Origin: JADKIH01 sp031427625
GTDB lineage: Bacteria; Bacteroidota; Bacteroidia; AKYH767-A; 2013-40CM-41-45
DNA: 48,863 nt
Assembly (NCBI GenBank): GCA_031427625.1
Contig: JANPNV010000129.1
Location: 1 to 48,863, forward strand
Direction of reading: 5' to 3'
Under the pieces are notes generated by a model that worked only from the letters and a program-made list of their open reading frames with translations, did no database searches and was not told the origin of the DNA. Both the position numbers and the translations under genes were made by a program. Below are positions 7,825 through 16,611 of the stretch, one piece after another (positions within the stretch are counted from its first letter, which is position 1; each line of letters starts with the position of its first letter).

Positions 7825-9882
7825 ATGAAGAATAAAATGGCCCCACGCCTGACTTTACTAACCGTCATTGCTTTGATGATGGTAAATTTTTGCATGGCTG
7901 TACCCATAGCAACAGAGCCGACATTACAGACACAAACGTTTATCTCCACGACCATCACATGCGATGAAATAAATTTGAATTTCACACCGGGTGATGGATC
8001 CAGGCGGCTTATTATTGCCCGTCCTAATGCGGCTGTAAATGCATTCCCTGTTGATGCGGTCGGGTATACATCAGGTTCATTATTCGGCACTGGAAGTAAT
8101 CTCGGAAATAATAATTACGTAGTTTATAGCGGAACGGGATCAACGGCCACTATTACCGGTCTTGCAGGGGGAACTGACTACCACTTTGCAATTTTTGAAT
8201 ACAACGGTAACGGAACTAATTCAAACTATTTATTAACAGGATACCTTGAGACGGATACAATAGCTGCAGGATTTACGATGACAATATCTTCTACGTCCGG
8301 CGATATGTGCCGGTGGGACTCAGTGACTATTCAGGTTCATGGAGCTGAAACCTATAGCTGGAGTCCTTCTTCAACACTTTCATCAAGTACTGACTCAGTT
8401 GTTATAGCAAAACCTACATCAACAACAAACTATACGGTAACAGGACAGGATGGAGCCACCGGTTGCTCCGACATAAAAAATATTAACATCATAGTTTATC
8501 AACTTCCTTCGGTAACGCTAGGTAATCTTACTAACAGATGTATTAACGGTGGAACATTAACGCTTACATCAGGGAGTCCGTCAGGTGGAGCTTATTCCGG
8601 AGACGGCGTTTCAGGAAATCAATTTAATCCTCTTGCTGCAGGTGACGGTGCTCATACAATAACCTATACTTATTCTGACATTCATAGTTGCACAAGTAGT
8701 GACCAAAAATCAATAACGGTTTTAAGTAAACCAGTCGTTACCTTTTCAACCTTATCAGAAGTTTGTGTTGATGCAACCCAATTCGCATTGTCAGGTGGAA
8801 ACCCTACGGGTGGTGCGTATTCGGGTACAGGTGTGTCTTCGGGTCAATTTAATCCAACAGCAGCCGGTGCCGGTCAATTTCCAATCAGATATGTTTATAC
8901 AAATGTGTCAGGATGCTCCGATACAGCTTTTACGGATCAGAAAGTAAATGCTCTTCCTAATGTCACCTTTGCAAACCTTCAGCCTGTTTGTCTGAATGCA
9001 CAGCAATTTAACTTAACAGGTGGCTCGCCTTCTGGAGGAACATACTCCGGAACTGGTGTTTCTAGCAATCAGTTTTCACCGCTAGTATCTGGTGCAGGGA
9101 CTTTTTCACTTTCGTACAGCTATACGAACTCTAATGGCTGTACATCTGAAGATACATCAGATATTGTGGTCCATACGTTGCCATCGGTGAGTTTTTCGGC
9201 ATTAGCTGCCGTATGTCAGAATACAGGACCTGTAACACTTTCAGGCGGAAGTCCGTCTGGTGGTTCATACAGTGGCCCCGGTGTTGGTGGCGGAATTTTC
9301 TATTCTGGAATAGCGGGAGCAGGTCAGCACACAATTACATATACTTATTCTAATTCGAACAATTGCACGAACTCAGCCAATCAATCTCTCACTGTCAATC
9401 CACCTCCACATCCAAGCCTTGGGCCAGATGTTACTGTTTGTATGGATAACGTTGCTCACCTCACAGCAGGAACATATTCTTCCTATGGATGGTCCACAGG
9501 CCAGAACAGTGCAGCTATCAATTTAGATACTACGGGTCGTGGTGTAGGAACATTTCAGATAATACTTGCAGTAACGAATAACTTTGGTTGCGCGAACAGA
9601 GATACAATTCTTGTCACGTTTGATATTTGTACTGGGATTTCTGATATTCCAAATCTCTCAAATCAAATTATCATTTTCCCTAATCCTTCTTCCGGGCAAT
9701 TCACTGTACTTTCCGAAGAGGGTTCTGATATCAGCATCTATGATTTAAAAGGCTCATTACTTTTTGTGAAAAAAAATGCTCCTGCATTATTCACGACGGG
9801 TGAGAATCTACCGGTGGGGACATACATTTTAAAGTCGGCCAGCAAAAATCAATCAATCAGGAAATTAATTATAAAGAACTAA
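7825..9882 (+). CDS. Secreted T9SS protein with four 75-residue repeats
   Basis: This 685-residue protein has an N-terminal hydrophobic signal segment, a fibronectin/PKD-like region (about 30-225), and four tandem repeats starting at about residues 227, 302, 377 and 452. One further diverged module follows, and then a C-terminal type IX sorting domain (from about 610: IIIFPNPSSGQF, then DLKGSLL and VGTYILK). Each repeat has the pattern C-x-N, L-x-GG-x-P-x-GG-x-YSG-x-GV, then AG-x-G and a Y-x-Y strand ending in a cysteine. The conserved cysteine pair could form one disulfide per repeat. The protein is probably exported by T9SS and fixed on the surface or released. The ligand or role is unknown. 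It resembles PKD-like gliding-motility/adhesin modules. Confidence 0.85.
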   Translation: MKNKMAPRLTLLTVIALMMVNFCMAVPIATEPTLQTQTFISTTITCDEINLNFTPGDGSRRLIIARPNAAVNAFPVDAVGYTSGSLFGTGSNLGNNNYVVYSGTGSTATITGLAGGTDYHFAIFEYNGNGTNSNYLLTGYLETDTIAAGFTMTISSTSGDMCRWDSVTIQVHGAETYSWSPSSTLSSSTDSVVIAKPTSTTNYTVTGQDGATGCSDIKNINIIVYQLPSVTLGNLTNRCINGGTLTLTSGSPSGGAYSGDGVSGNQFNPLAAGDGAHTITYTYSDIHSCTSSDQKSITVLSKPVVTFSTLSEVCVDATQFALSGGNPTGGAYSGTGVSSGQFNPTAAGAGQFPIRYVYTNVSGCSDTAFTDQKVNALPNVTFANLQPVCLNAQQFNLTGGSPSGGTYSGTGVSSNQFSPLVSGAGTFSLSYSYTNSNGCTSEDTSDIVVHTLPSVSFSALAAVCQNTGPVTLSGGSPSGGSYSGPGVGGGIFYSGIAGAGQHTITYTYSNSNNCTNSANQSLTVNPPPHPSLGPDVTVCMDNVAHLTAGTYSSYGWSTGQNSAAINLDTTGRGVGTFQIILAVTNNFGCANRDTILVTFDICTGISDIPNLSNQIIIFPNPSSGQFTVLSEEGSDISIYDLKGSLLFVKKNAPALFTTGENLPVGTYILKSASKNQSIRKLIIKN
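8503..9402 (+). repeat. Four in-frame 225-bp tandem repeats
   Basis: Units start at 8503, 8728, 8953 and 9178, an exact 225-bp (75-codon) spacing with no indels between starts. The conserved core is GGxPxGGxYSGxGV. Nucleotide identity has drifted, so the array is old and not a recent slippage product. Confidence 0.85.
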
Positions 9883-9895
9883 ATAGTTTCCTTGA

Positions 9896-9944
9896 AATGA
9901 TCAACATCACCCCGATAAAAAATCTATTGTTTTTTTTGATCATT
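9896..9944. other. Inverted repeat downstream of the secreted repeat protein
   Basis: AATGATCAA (9896-9904) pairs perfectly with TTGATCATT (9936-9944) around a 31-nt loop that contains a T run. It starts 13 bases after the stop codon at 9882. It could act in termination or 3' end stability. The long loop makes a classic intrinsic terminator unlikely. Confidence 0.35.
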
Positions 9945-10068
9945 GAATAGGCATCATCTAAATAGCTCAATATTTTTTTCAACCGATAAGTCTCAAACAG
10001 GTCTATTGACAGCGCTTTCAAGAGATTACGAAAATGTTAATAAGTTAAAGACAGCCCTAAAAATCTGC

Positions 10069-10098
10069 TTGATAATGTGAATGCGGCATATATCTTTG
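10069..10098 (+). promoter_or_regulatory. Bacteroidota-type promoter for the 10117 gene
   Basis: TTG (10069-10071), a 19-bp spacer, then TATCTTTG (10091-10098) matches the TTTG-N19-TAnnTTTG consensus. The start codon follows 18 bp after the -7 element, implying a leader of about 10 nt. Confidence 0.6.
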
Positions 10099-10116
10099 CG
10101 TTAAGAAGAAGAACAA

Positions 10117-10476
10117 ATGCTAAATTTCAACTTATCAGATCAGGAAGAATTATTAATGAAACGCGTTTGCGAATTGCAACTGAATTCATTCAAAAGAATT
10201 CTTAACGGACAACAGGAACCTGAAATCAGAGAAAGATTAATTGAGAATCACCTGAGTGAGGCTGAATTAAATAGTATGATAACAGGAGTCGAAACTCAAT
10301 ATCGCGACATTCACCATACTCCAAATAAACTTTTCAGAAATCACTCTGATCTTATCGGTAACTTCCGTGAAGCTCTTGATTTCAATACTGAATCCTTATC
10401 TGACTTTTCCGGGATTATCCCCTCTCTGCTCAGAAGACTCGATCTTGCCATCTATATTATTGAAAACAAGAATTGA
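10117..10476 (+). CDS. Small helical protein of unknown function
   Basis: This 119-residue soluble protein has no signal peptide or membrane segment. It is predicted from composition to be mostly helical and charged, with histidines near the middle (DIHHTPNK). I do not recognise the family. It has its own well-formed promoter just upstream and stands alone between two large secreted-protein genes, with gaps of about 230 and 100 bp. Codon use looks like its neighbours and the ATG is well placed after the promoter, so it is likely a real gene. Confidence 0.7.
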   Translation: MLNFNLSDQEELLMKRVCELQLNSFKRILNGQQEPEIRERLIENHLSEAELNSMITGVETQYRDIHHTPNKLFRNHSDLIGNFREALDFNTESLSDFSGIIPSLLRRLDLAIYIIENKN

Positions 10477-10579
10477 TTGAATCTTTCATAATCATTATAG
10501 TGGAGTAAAAATAGGCAATTGAAATAGTTTTCTTTTTATTTTCTGATTCGTTATCTTTTTAAGTTTAACTTTATTCTCC

Positions 10580-12808
10580 ATGAAACAAATCGTGATTATT
10601 ATTTTATGCCTGTGCGCAAGTATTGCACATGCTCAAACCGGATTTACCAGAAATAATTCTATTCCGGTTTATGACAACGGGCAGTTATTATTACCGTGGG
10701 CAGGCGGACTTAATTTTCCACTTTTTTCTAAAATTGATCTTAATGGCGATAATATTCCTGATTTATTCGCATTCGACAGAAGCAATAACAGGGTATTAAC
10801 TTTTATTAATAACGGAACTTCAGGAACAAATTGCTGGGAATATGCTCCTCAGTATGCCGATATGTTTCCGGCTATAAAAGGATGGGCATTTTTATATGAC
10901 TACAATTGCGATAACAAACCTGATTTATTCTGCGAGAATGCATGGAATAATGGAATCAGCCAATACAGAAATAATTCACAAACAGGAAACATCATTTTTA
11001 CATTGGTAGATACTTCTGTAAAATATACTAATGTCGGTCCAACACCTGTAAATATTCTGGCCAGCGGAAATTTAGTTCCCGACTTCAACGACATTGATGG
11101 CGATGGTGACATGGATATTGTCGGTCAACAGTTTCAATGTGTCGGTGGATTTGCTTACTTTAAAAACATGTCGATGGAGCATTATGGTGTATGCGACTCC
11201 CTCGACGATTATGTCCTTGCCCAAAATGTTTTCGGAGAGTTTACACTCAGAACCGGCGGATTTAAAAATGTTATCGTCGGATCATGGAATGTTACCTGTT
11301 TCCTGTTTTCACCAATTAATGGAAATTATTTTCCATATGAGGTTGCTCGCCGGGATGATACTTATGCAAATATTAAAACAATCGATATTGATGGTGATGG
11401 CGATCAGGATATGTTAATCGGAGATAGTCAGACCGACAACAGTCTTTTGGTGATAAACGGAGGATCAAATACGCATGCTCAGATGACATCACAGGATACT
11501 TTGTTTCCATCTTACAATGTCCCAGTACGCATACACTCTTTCGCAACGCATGCTTATATCGATGGCGACAATGATGGGAAAAGAGATTTGCTTGTTTCTC
11601 CGGGTGAATATGAAAACAAGAATGGCGTCTTCTTTTATCATAACGATGGAACTGATTCTGTACCTCAGTTTAATTTTATTAAAAAAAACTATTTGCAGGA
11701 TCAGATGATTGATGTCGGAGAATCGGCCACGCCTGTATTATTCGATTCCGACGGTGACGGACTCCCGGACATCGTCATTGGAAACAGGAACAGAACCGTG
11801 ACTGATTCTACTTACGTTACTACATTGTCTCTTTATCGCAACACCGGAACAATTTCCTCTCCAGCATTTACATTTGTCACAAATGATTTTGCCGGGCTTC
11901 AATCGTATTTGCTGAAGGGACAAATATTTCCATCATTCGGTGATATGGACAACGACGCTGATATGGATATGATCCTTGGTAATGATGACGGTCGTCTGAT
12001 CTATTTTATGAATACTGCTGGGCCCGGAGTAACTCCTGTGTTCGCTGCTCCTTCTTATTATTTTATGAATATTGATGTTGGTCAGGCCAGCACTCCGCAA
12101 CTTATAGATCTCAACAGAGATGGTTTACTCGATCTTGTCATAGGAGGAAAAAACGGATTAATAAAGTATTTTCAAAATTCAGGAACTCAATCTGTACCAT
12201 TCTTCTCAACGCCTGCAACGAACGATACGCTTGGAGGAGTCATTGTTCAATCATTTAATTCGCCCGATGGATATTCGGTGCCTTTCGTCTTTAGCCAGGG
12301 AAATGACTACAGGATGCTTGTAAGCAATATGAGTGGGGATATTAATCTGTATGGAAACATTGATGGAAATCTAAACGGAAGTTTTGCATTGCTCGATACT
12401 GTATTGAAAACCATAGGCGGATCTCGTTATGGCTATAATCTATCTGTAAGCGGCGGAGATCTGAATGGCGATTCTCTTTTAGATATGGCTATTGGCATGT
12501 ACGGTGGAGGGATGCAGATTTACTATCAAAATAATCCTTCAAATTCGGTAAACGAGCTCATAAAAGATAACCTATTGTTTTCTGTTTTGCCTAATCCTGC
12601 CTCGCAGCAACTTGTCATAAAATCTAACTATAATATTGATGGAGCTTTGTGTTCTGTGCAGGATATGCTCGGTCGTAAAATTTTCTCGCAGTATTTAAGA
12701 AGCGGACTAGCCGTCATTGATGTTTCACTAATCCCCGCTGGTGTTTACATGGTAAGGGTTAGTGTAGGAGCAGGAGTTCAGTCGCAGAAAGTAATAGTCA
12801 CCCATTAA
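10580..12808 (+). CDS. Secreted FG-GAP/VCBS repeat protein with T9SS sorting domain
   Basis: This 742-residue protein has a clear signal peptide (cleavage after AHA). It then carries about nine FG-GAP/VCBS-type repeats across residues 45-650, marked by calcium-loop motifs such as DLNGDNIPDL, DIDGDGDQDM, DSDGDGLPDI and DLNRDGLLDL. The C-terminal about 80 residues are a type IX sorting domain (VLPNPASQQL, then DMLGRKI and AGVYMVRV). FG-GAP repeats fold as a beta-propeller stabilised by calcium, and in surface proteins they often mediate binding. It is exported across the outer membrane by T9SS. The binding partner cannot be deduced. Confidence 0.9.
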   Translation: MKQIVIIILCLCASIAHAQTGFTRNNSIPVYDNGQLLLPWAGGLNFPLFSKIDLNGDNIPDLFAFDRSNNRVLTFINNGTSGTNCWEYAPQYADMFPAIKGWAFLYDYNCDNKPDLFCENAWNNGISQYRNNSQTGNIIFTLVDTSVKYTNVGPTPVNILASGNLVPDFNDIDGDGDMDIVGQQFQCVGGFAYFKNMSMEHYGVCDSLDDYVLAQNVFGEFTLRTGGFKNVIVGSWNVTCFLFSPINGNYFPYEVARRDDTYANIKTIDIDGDGDQDMLIGDSQTDNSLLVINGGSNTHAQMTSQDTLFPSYNVPVRIHSFATHAYIDGDNDGKRDLLVSPGEYENKNGVFFYHNDGTDSVPQFNFIKKNYLQDQMIDVGESATPVLFDSDGDGLPDIVIGNRNRTVTDSTYVTTLSLYRNTGTISSPAFTFVTNDFAGLQSYLLKGQIFPSFGDMDNDADMDMILGNDDGRLIYFMNTAGPGVTPVFAAPSYYFMNIDVGQASTPQLIDLNRDGLLDLVIGGKNGLIKYFQNSGTQSVPFFSTPATNDTLGGVIVQSFNSPDGYSVPFVFSQGNDYRMLVSNMSGDINLYGNIDGNLNGSFALLDTVLKTIGGSRYGYNLSVSGGDLNGDSLLDMAIGMYGGGMQIYYQNNPSNSVNELIKDNLLFSVLPNPASQQLVIKSNYNIDGALCSVQDMLGRKIFSQYLRSGLAVIDVSLIPAGVYMVRVSVGAGVQSQKVIVTH

Positions 12809-12842
12809 GCATTCATCGTTTTTTTTCTGATCCAACAATTAT

Positions 12843-13511
12843 ATGAATTCGGGCGACTATCCACATGAGATTATTTCTGTAAAAATTAATGACATCAGTG
12901 TAAATCTGGCCAGTGTTGTAAATCCAGACAGCCTGTTCGACCAGCTGCTGAAAAAAAATTCCGGTGATCCGGGAGTAATCGACGAACAGATACCATATTG
13001 GGCCGAACTTTGGCCTTCTGCAATTGCATTATCAGAATACATTGTTGAACATAAAGATCTTTTTGTTGGCAACTCTGTTCTAGAAATAGGTTGTGGACTT
13101 GGATTACCGGGAATAGTCGCCGGAATGCAAGGAGCTAAAGTTACCCTCACCGATTATTTACAGGGAGCTATTGAATTTGCAGCTTTCAACTGGCAGCTGA
13201 ATTTAAATTCAGTACCGGATGTGTCTATATTGGATTGGAGAAATCCTCCGAAAAATTATCAACCAGATATTTTGTTGGCCTCCGATGTTGCCTATGAAAG
13301 CAGATCGTTTGAACCACTGGCCAAAGCATTGGGTCAGCTTGTTAAACCGGGTGGAATAATTATTATCAGCGAGCCAAACAGAAAATTTGCAAAAAGTTTT
13401 TTTGATGATTTCTCAAATCTGGGTTATGAAGTTAATGTAGAAGATAAGAAAGTGATAAAAAACAATATCGCCTATAACATAACCATCTATCAATTGAGAA
13501 ATCTTAAATGA
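12843..13511 (+). CDS. Class I SAM-dependent methyltransferase, lysine methyltransferase (METTL-type)-like
   Basis: This 222-residue soluble protein has the Rossmann motif I VLEIGCGLGLPGIVAG (about residues 80-95), an acidic residue ending strand 2 (TLTDYL), and LLASDVAYES as the post-motif. The segment IPYWAELWPSAIALSEYI just before motif I is typical of the Methyltransf_16 group, which includes protein-lysine methyltransferases such as the ETF-beta enzyme. The substrate is not known here. It follows the FG-GAP gene by 34 bp and converges on comF. Confidence 0.75.
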   Translation: MNSGDYPHEIISVKINDISVNLASVVNPDSLFDQLLKKNSGDPGVIDEQIPYWAELWPSAIALSEYIVEHKDLFVGNSVLEIGCGLGLPGIVAGMQGAKVTLTDYLQGAIEFAAFNWQLNLNSVPDVSILDWRNPPKNYQPDILLASDVAYESRSFEPLAKALGQLVKPGGIIIISEPNRKFAKSFFDDFSNLGYEVNVEDKKVIKNNIAYNITIYQLRNLK

Positions 13512-13534
13512 TTCAGATTAATACAATTTTTATA

Positions 13535-14230
13535 TCAGGCACAGGCAATTGCTGCAATGTAAATTTCAACTCCATGTACTTTTAATAAGGCTTCTGCACA
13601 GGAGATTAATGTGGATCCTGTTGTGATGACGTCATCAACGAGAAGTATTTTTTTATTTTCTATCGACTTATTTTCTGTGACTCTAAAAATGTGCTCTACA
13701 TTTTTAAACCGTTCAAATCTGTGTTTTTTTGTTTGTGTGCTTGTAGCTTCTGTTCTTTCTAACGCAAAGAAATCGACATTTTTTCCGAGTCCTTTAGAAA
13801 GCCCTTCGGCAAAGCAATCGCTTTGATTGTATCCTCTTTTTTTCTGACGCGATTTATGCAACGGAACTGGCACTATTAGTTCGATGCTATTAAATTCTGA
13901 ATTGCGAAGGTCTATTCCCATTAGCTTTCCTGTAAATTCTCCAACATCCTTTCTGCCCTTATATTTTAACTGGTGAATAAGTCTTTGTACCCTTTCGCCC
14001 TTGCTAAATGAATAGTAAGCTGTAGCATGCTTTACTGGAACCTTACCCCAGAAATGTTTTATCACAGGATTATCGGAAATTAAATGGAATCCTGTAAGGG
14101 GCATTCGATAACGGCATGGAGTACATATACATTCTTCTCCAGTAAATAAGGGCCTGCTGCAGGCTGCGCAAAGAGTGGGATACATCATCCACAATAAATC
14201 ATCGGCCATTCTAAAAAAGCTGTTTCTCAT
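13535..14230 (-). CDS. comF: ComF family phosphoribosyltransferase-like protein
   Basis: This 231-residue protein has the ComF layout: an N-terminal four-cysteine zinc motif (CAAC and CTPC), the block LKYKGRKDVGEF, then VPVPLHKSRQKKRGYNQS, and the PRPP-binding motif ILLVDDVITTGSTL near the C-terminus. In naturally competent bacteria ComF is needed for DNA uptake. In others it remains a conserved, poorly understood protein. dprA is present 11 kb away, so both fit a DNA-uptake capacity, although no pilus uptake genes are in the window. An internal Met at residue 8 is an alternative start. Confidence 0.9.
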   Translation of the reverse strand: MRNSFFRMADDLLWMMYPTLCAACSRPLFTGEECICTPCRYRMPLTGFHLISDNPVIKHFWGKVPVKHATAYYSFSKGERVQRLIHQLKYKGRKDVGEFTGKLMGIDLRNSEFNSIELIVPVPLHKSRQKKRGYNQSDCFAEGLSKGLGKNVDFFALERTEATSTQTKKHRFERFKNVEHIFRVTENKSIENKKILLVDDVITTGSTLISCAEALLKVHGVEIYIAAIACA

Positions 14231-14460
14231 TCTGTAAAATTCACAGAATGATATATATATTCCAACCTCATATTTGCGACTAATTAAATGATGTATCGTT
14301 GATATAAACCATACTTCTATATCGCTTTATCAGCTAAGTGGTAATATGAACTTCTACTGTGTTATTTGTTGAATTAGCTGGAAGCCGAAGAAAAATATAG
14401 AAGTTCAAAATAAGTCACAATCTATACTTGAATAAGGAATTTATAAATCTAAAATAAACA

Positions 14461-14468
14461 TACATTTG
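14461..14468 (+). promoter_or_regulatory. Candidate -7 element for msrC
   Basis: TACATTTG fits TAnnTTTG and lies 14 bp upstream of the GTG start at 14483. No TTTG/TTG is found at exactly 19 bp further upstream. Confidence 0.4.
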
Positions 14469-14482
14469 CAGAAAAATTAGCT

Positions 14483-14977
14483 GTGTCAGAAAACATCACA
14501 ATTATGCAAAGATTGAGCAAAGGAGAAAAGTACGTTGCTTTAATTCCGCAGCTTATTGCTTTAACTGAAGGCGAGGACGACCTCATTGCAAATGCTGGAA
14601 ATATTATCGCGGCTTTGAAGGAGACATTTTCTTTTTTCTGGATAGGAGTATATTTTGTTAAAGAGAAAAAAGGAAAACAAGTATTATTATTAGGTCCGTT
14701 TCAGGGACCACCTGCATGTGTACAGATTGAAAAAGGCAGGGGAGTATGCGGCTCTGCATGGGATACAAAACAAAGCATTATTGTTGACGATGTTGATCAG
14801 TTCCCGGGCCATATTGCATGTAGCGTTTTCTCCAAGTCTGAAATTGTTGTGCCATTGATAAAAAATAATATCGTTTGTGGCGTCATCGATGTTGATAGTA
14901 AACTATTGTCCGACTTTGATGATATTGACCGGAAATACCTTGAGGAAATTGCATTGCTAATTTCAAAGATGATATGA
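14483..14977 (+). CDS. msrC: Free methionine-(R)-sulfoxide reductase (GAF domain)
   Basis: This 164-residue single GAF-domain enzyme has the fRMsr signature: LLGPFQGPPAC, GRGVCGSAW and FPGHIAC, giving the cysteine set C79, C89 and C113 used for catalysis and thioredoxin-dependent recycling. It ends in SEIVVPL and GVIDVDS motifs. It repairs free oxidised methionine in the cytoplasm. The start is a GTG at 14483. The next Met (ATG at 14504) would remove the MSENI segment that resembles other Bacteroidota members, so GTG is preferred. The stop overlaps the next start by 4 bp (ATGA). Confidence 0.9.
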   Translation: MSENITIMQRLSKGEKYVALIPQLIALTEGEDDLIANAGNIIAALKETFSFFWIGVYFVKEKKGKQVLLLGPFQGPPACVQIEKGRGVCGSAWDTKQSIIVDDVDQFPGHIACSVFSKSEIVVPLIKNNIVCGVIDVDSKLLSDFDDIDRKYLEEIALLISKMI

Positions 14978-16584
14978 AGTTAATTTTTCCGGTACTTATA
15001 ACTGTTATTATAATTTTCCTCACTTCATGTGCAATACAAGTCGCACCTGGTGGGGGAGAAAAAGATGTTAAGCCTCCTGAGTTGATTTCTTCACAGCCTG
15101 AAAATTTCAGTACGAATTTTTCAGGACACGACATCGTATTAAATTTTGATGAATACATCGCACTGAATGACATCGGTTCACAGTTGATCATTTCTCCTTT
15201 ATTGAATAATACTCCTCAAATTAAAATCAGAAAAAAATCATTGTTGATTCATTTTAATGATACACTTCTGGCCAATACGACTTATACTCTCAACTTTGGA
15301 TTGGGCATAATGGATAATAATGAAGGCAATAAACTTCAGAATTTTCACTATGTATTTTCAACCGGGAGCATTATCGATTCAAACTTTATCAGCGGAAAAA
15401 TAATTAATGCCTTCGACAGGAAAATTGGTAAAGGAAATCTCGCATTGCTATACAAAACAAATAACGACTCTCTTCCTTATCTCGAGCGTCCCGTTTACTT
15501 CGCACGCACAAACGATTCCGGCGATTACAGGATCGTTAACATTTCACCCGGATCATATAAGCTTGTTGGTTTGAAAGATAATGATGGAAATTATTTATAC
15601 ACCCCAGCAGAAGAGTTAATCGCATTTTCTGATTCACTTATTCCATCGAATACGGAGAAGATAGATCTCAATCTTTTTCGTGAGGTGTCGGGATTCAGGT
15701 TTCTCCGGGCTTATTCAGAATTTCCGGGTAAGGCATTTCTTGTATTCAACGGCCCGGTCGATTCAATCAATATAAAATACCTCACCGATACAAATTCTAT
15801 CAAGCTTTATGCAGTATCGTTTTCGGAAAAACGAGACACGATAAATTTTTGGTATAAAAATACTTTATCCGATTCATTGAGTCTGTCGCTTGATACAGCG
15901 ATTACCAGGGACACAATCAGCATAAGGTTGTTTAAGAAACAAGTTGAGAAGATTGGTAAAAGACAGGTAGCATTTACAATTGGCGCCGGAAGTACGCAGG
16001 GAAGCATTCAGCATTTGTATCTTCCATATTACATGCAGAGCAATCATCCGATTGCAGAATATGATTTTGAAAAAATTGTGATTACTGAAGACTCAATAAT
16101 TATTAAACCTAAAATATCATTTTTAGATTCATTGCATTTAAAACTTAAAGTAGATCATGTCTGGAAGGGAAAAGGTAATTACAATTTGTTTATTCCGCCG
16201 GCGACTTTTACGGATATTTATGATTTAAAAAATGATTCTGTGCAGCTTTCATTCACAGTTAAATCCGAAACTGATTATGGTTCACTGAGAATAAAATTTC
16301 AAAATAATTCAGGAGAGATGTGTGTCATTCAACTCGTAGATGATGCAGGCTTTGTTTACAGAGAGTTATCGGCAAAAAATGACACCTCTGCATTGCTCAG
16401 TAATCTGGATCCTAAAATTTATAAAATCAAACTTGTTTACGACAGCAATGGTAATGGGAAATGGGATACTGGAAATTATTTGAAAAAAATTCAGCCGGAA
16501 ATGATAGAGTTTTATCCCGATGCGATTACTGTTCGGGCGAATTGGGATGTAGACGTAACAGTTAAGTCAACAGGGAAAAAATAG
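14974..16584 (+). CDS. Lipoprotein with Ig-like domain (Big_5 type)
   Basis: This 536-residue protein has a lipoprotein signal with lipobox LTSC (Cys19), followed by the Bacteroidota lipoprotein motif APGGGEKDVKPPELI. An Ig-like/SbsA-like domain (about 35-130, ending in a VFSTG strand) is next, then beta-rich modules including a carboxypeptidase-regulatory-like stretch (about 135-220). A similar module occurs near the end (YDSNGNGKWDTGNYLKKIQPE). This is a widespread lipid-anchored periplasmic or surface protein of unknown function. It is translationally coupled to msrC through a 4-bp ATGA overlap. The coupling is conserved-looking, but I cannot tell whether it reflects function. Confidence 0.85.
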   Translation: MKLIFPVLITVIIIFLTSCAIQVAPGGGEKDVKPPELISSQPENFSTNFSGHDIVLNFDEYIALNDIGSQLIISPLLNNTPQIKIRKKSLLIHFNDTLLANTTYTLNFGLGIMDNNEGNKLQNFHYVFSTGSIIDSNFISGKIINAFDRKIGKGNLALLYKTNNDSLPYLERPVYFARTNDSGDYRIVNISPGSYKLVGLKDNDGNYLYTPAEELIAFSDSLIPSNTEKIDLNLFREVSGFRFLRAYSEFPGKAFLVFNGPVDSINIKYLTDTNSIKLYAVSFSEKRDTINFWYKNTLSDSLSLSLDTAITRDTISIRLFKKQVEKIGKRQVAFTIGAGSTQGSIQHLYLPYYMQSNHPIAEYDFEKIVITEDSIIIKPKISFLDSLHLKLKVDHVWKGKGNYNLFIPPATFTDIYDLKNDSVQLSFTVKSETDYGSLRIKFQNNSGEMCVIQLVDDAGFVYRELSAKNDTSALLSNLDPKIYKIKLVYDSNGNGKWDTGNYLKKIQPEMIEFYPDAITVRANWDVDVTVKSTGKK

Positions 16585-16611
16585 AAACAGAAGTCAGAAG
16601 GTTTACGTTTA

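Noticed and set aside
9896..9944. Inverted repeat considered as an attachment site or mobile-element end
   Set aside because: Only 9 bp, no transposase or integrase gene nearby and no target duplication seen.
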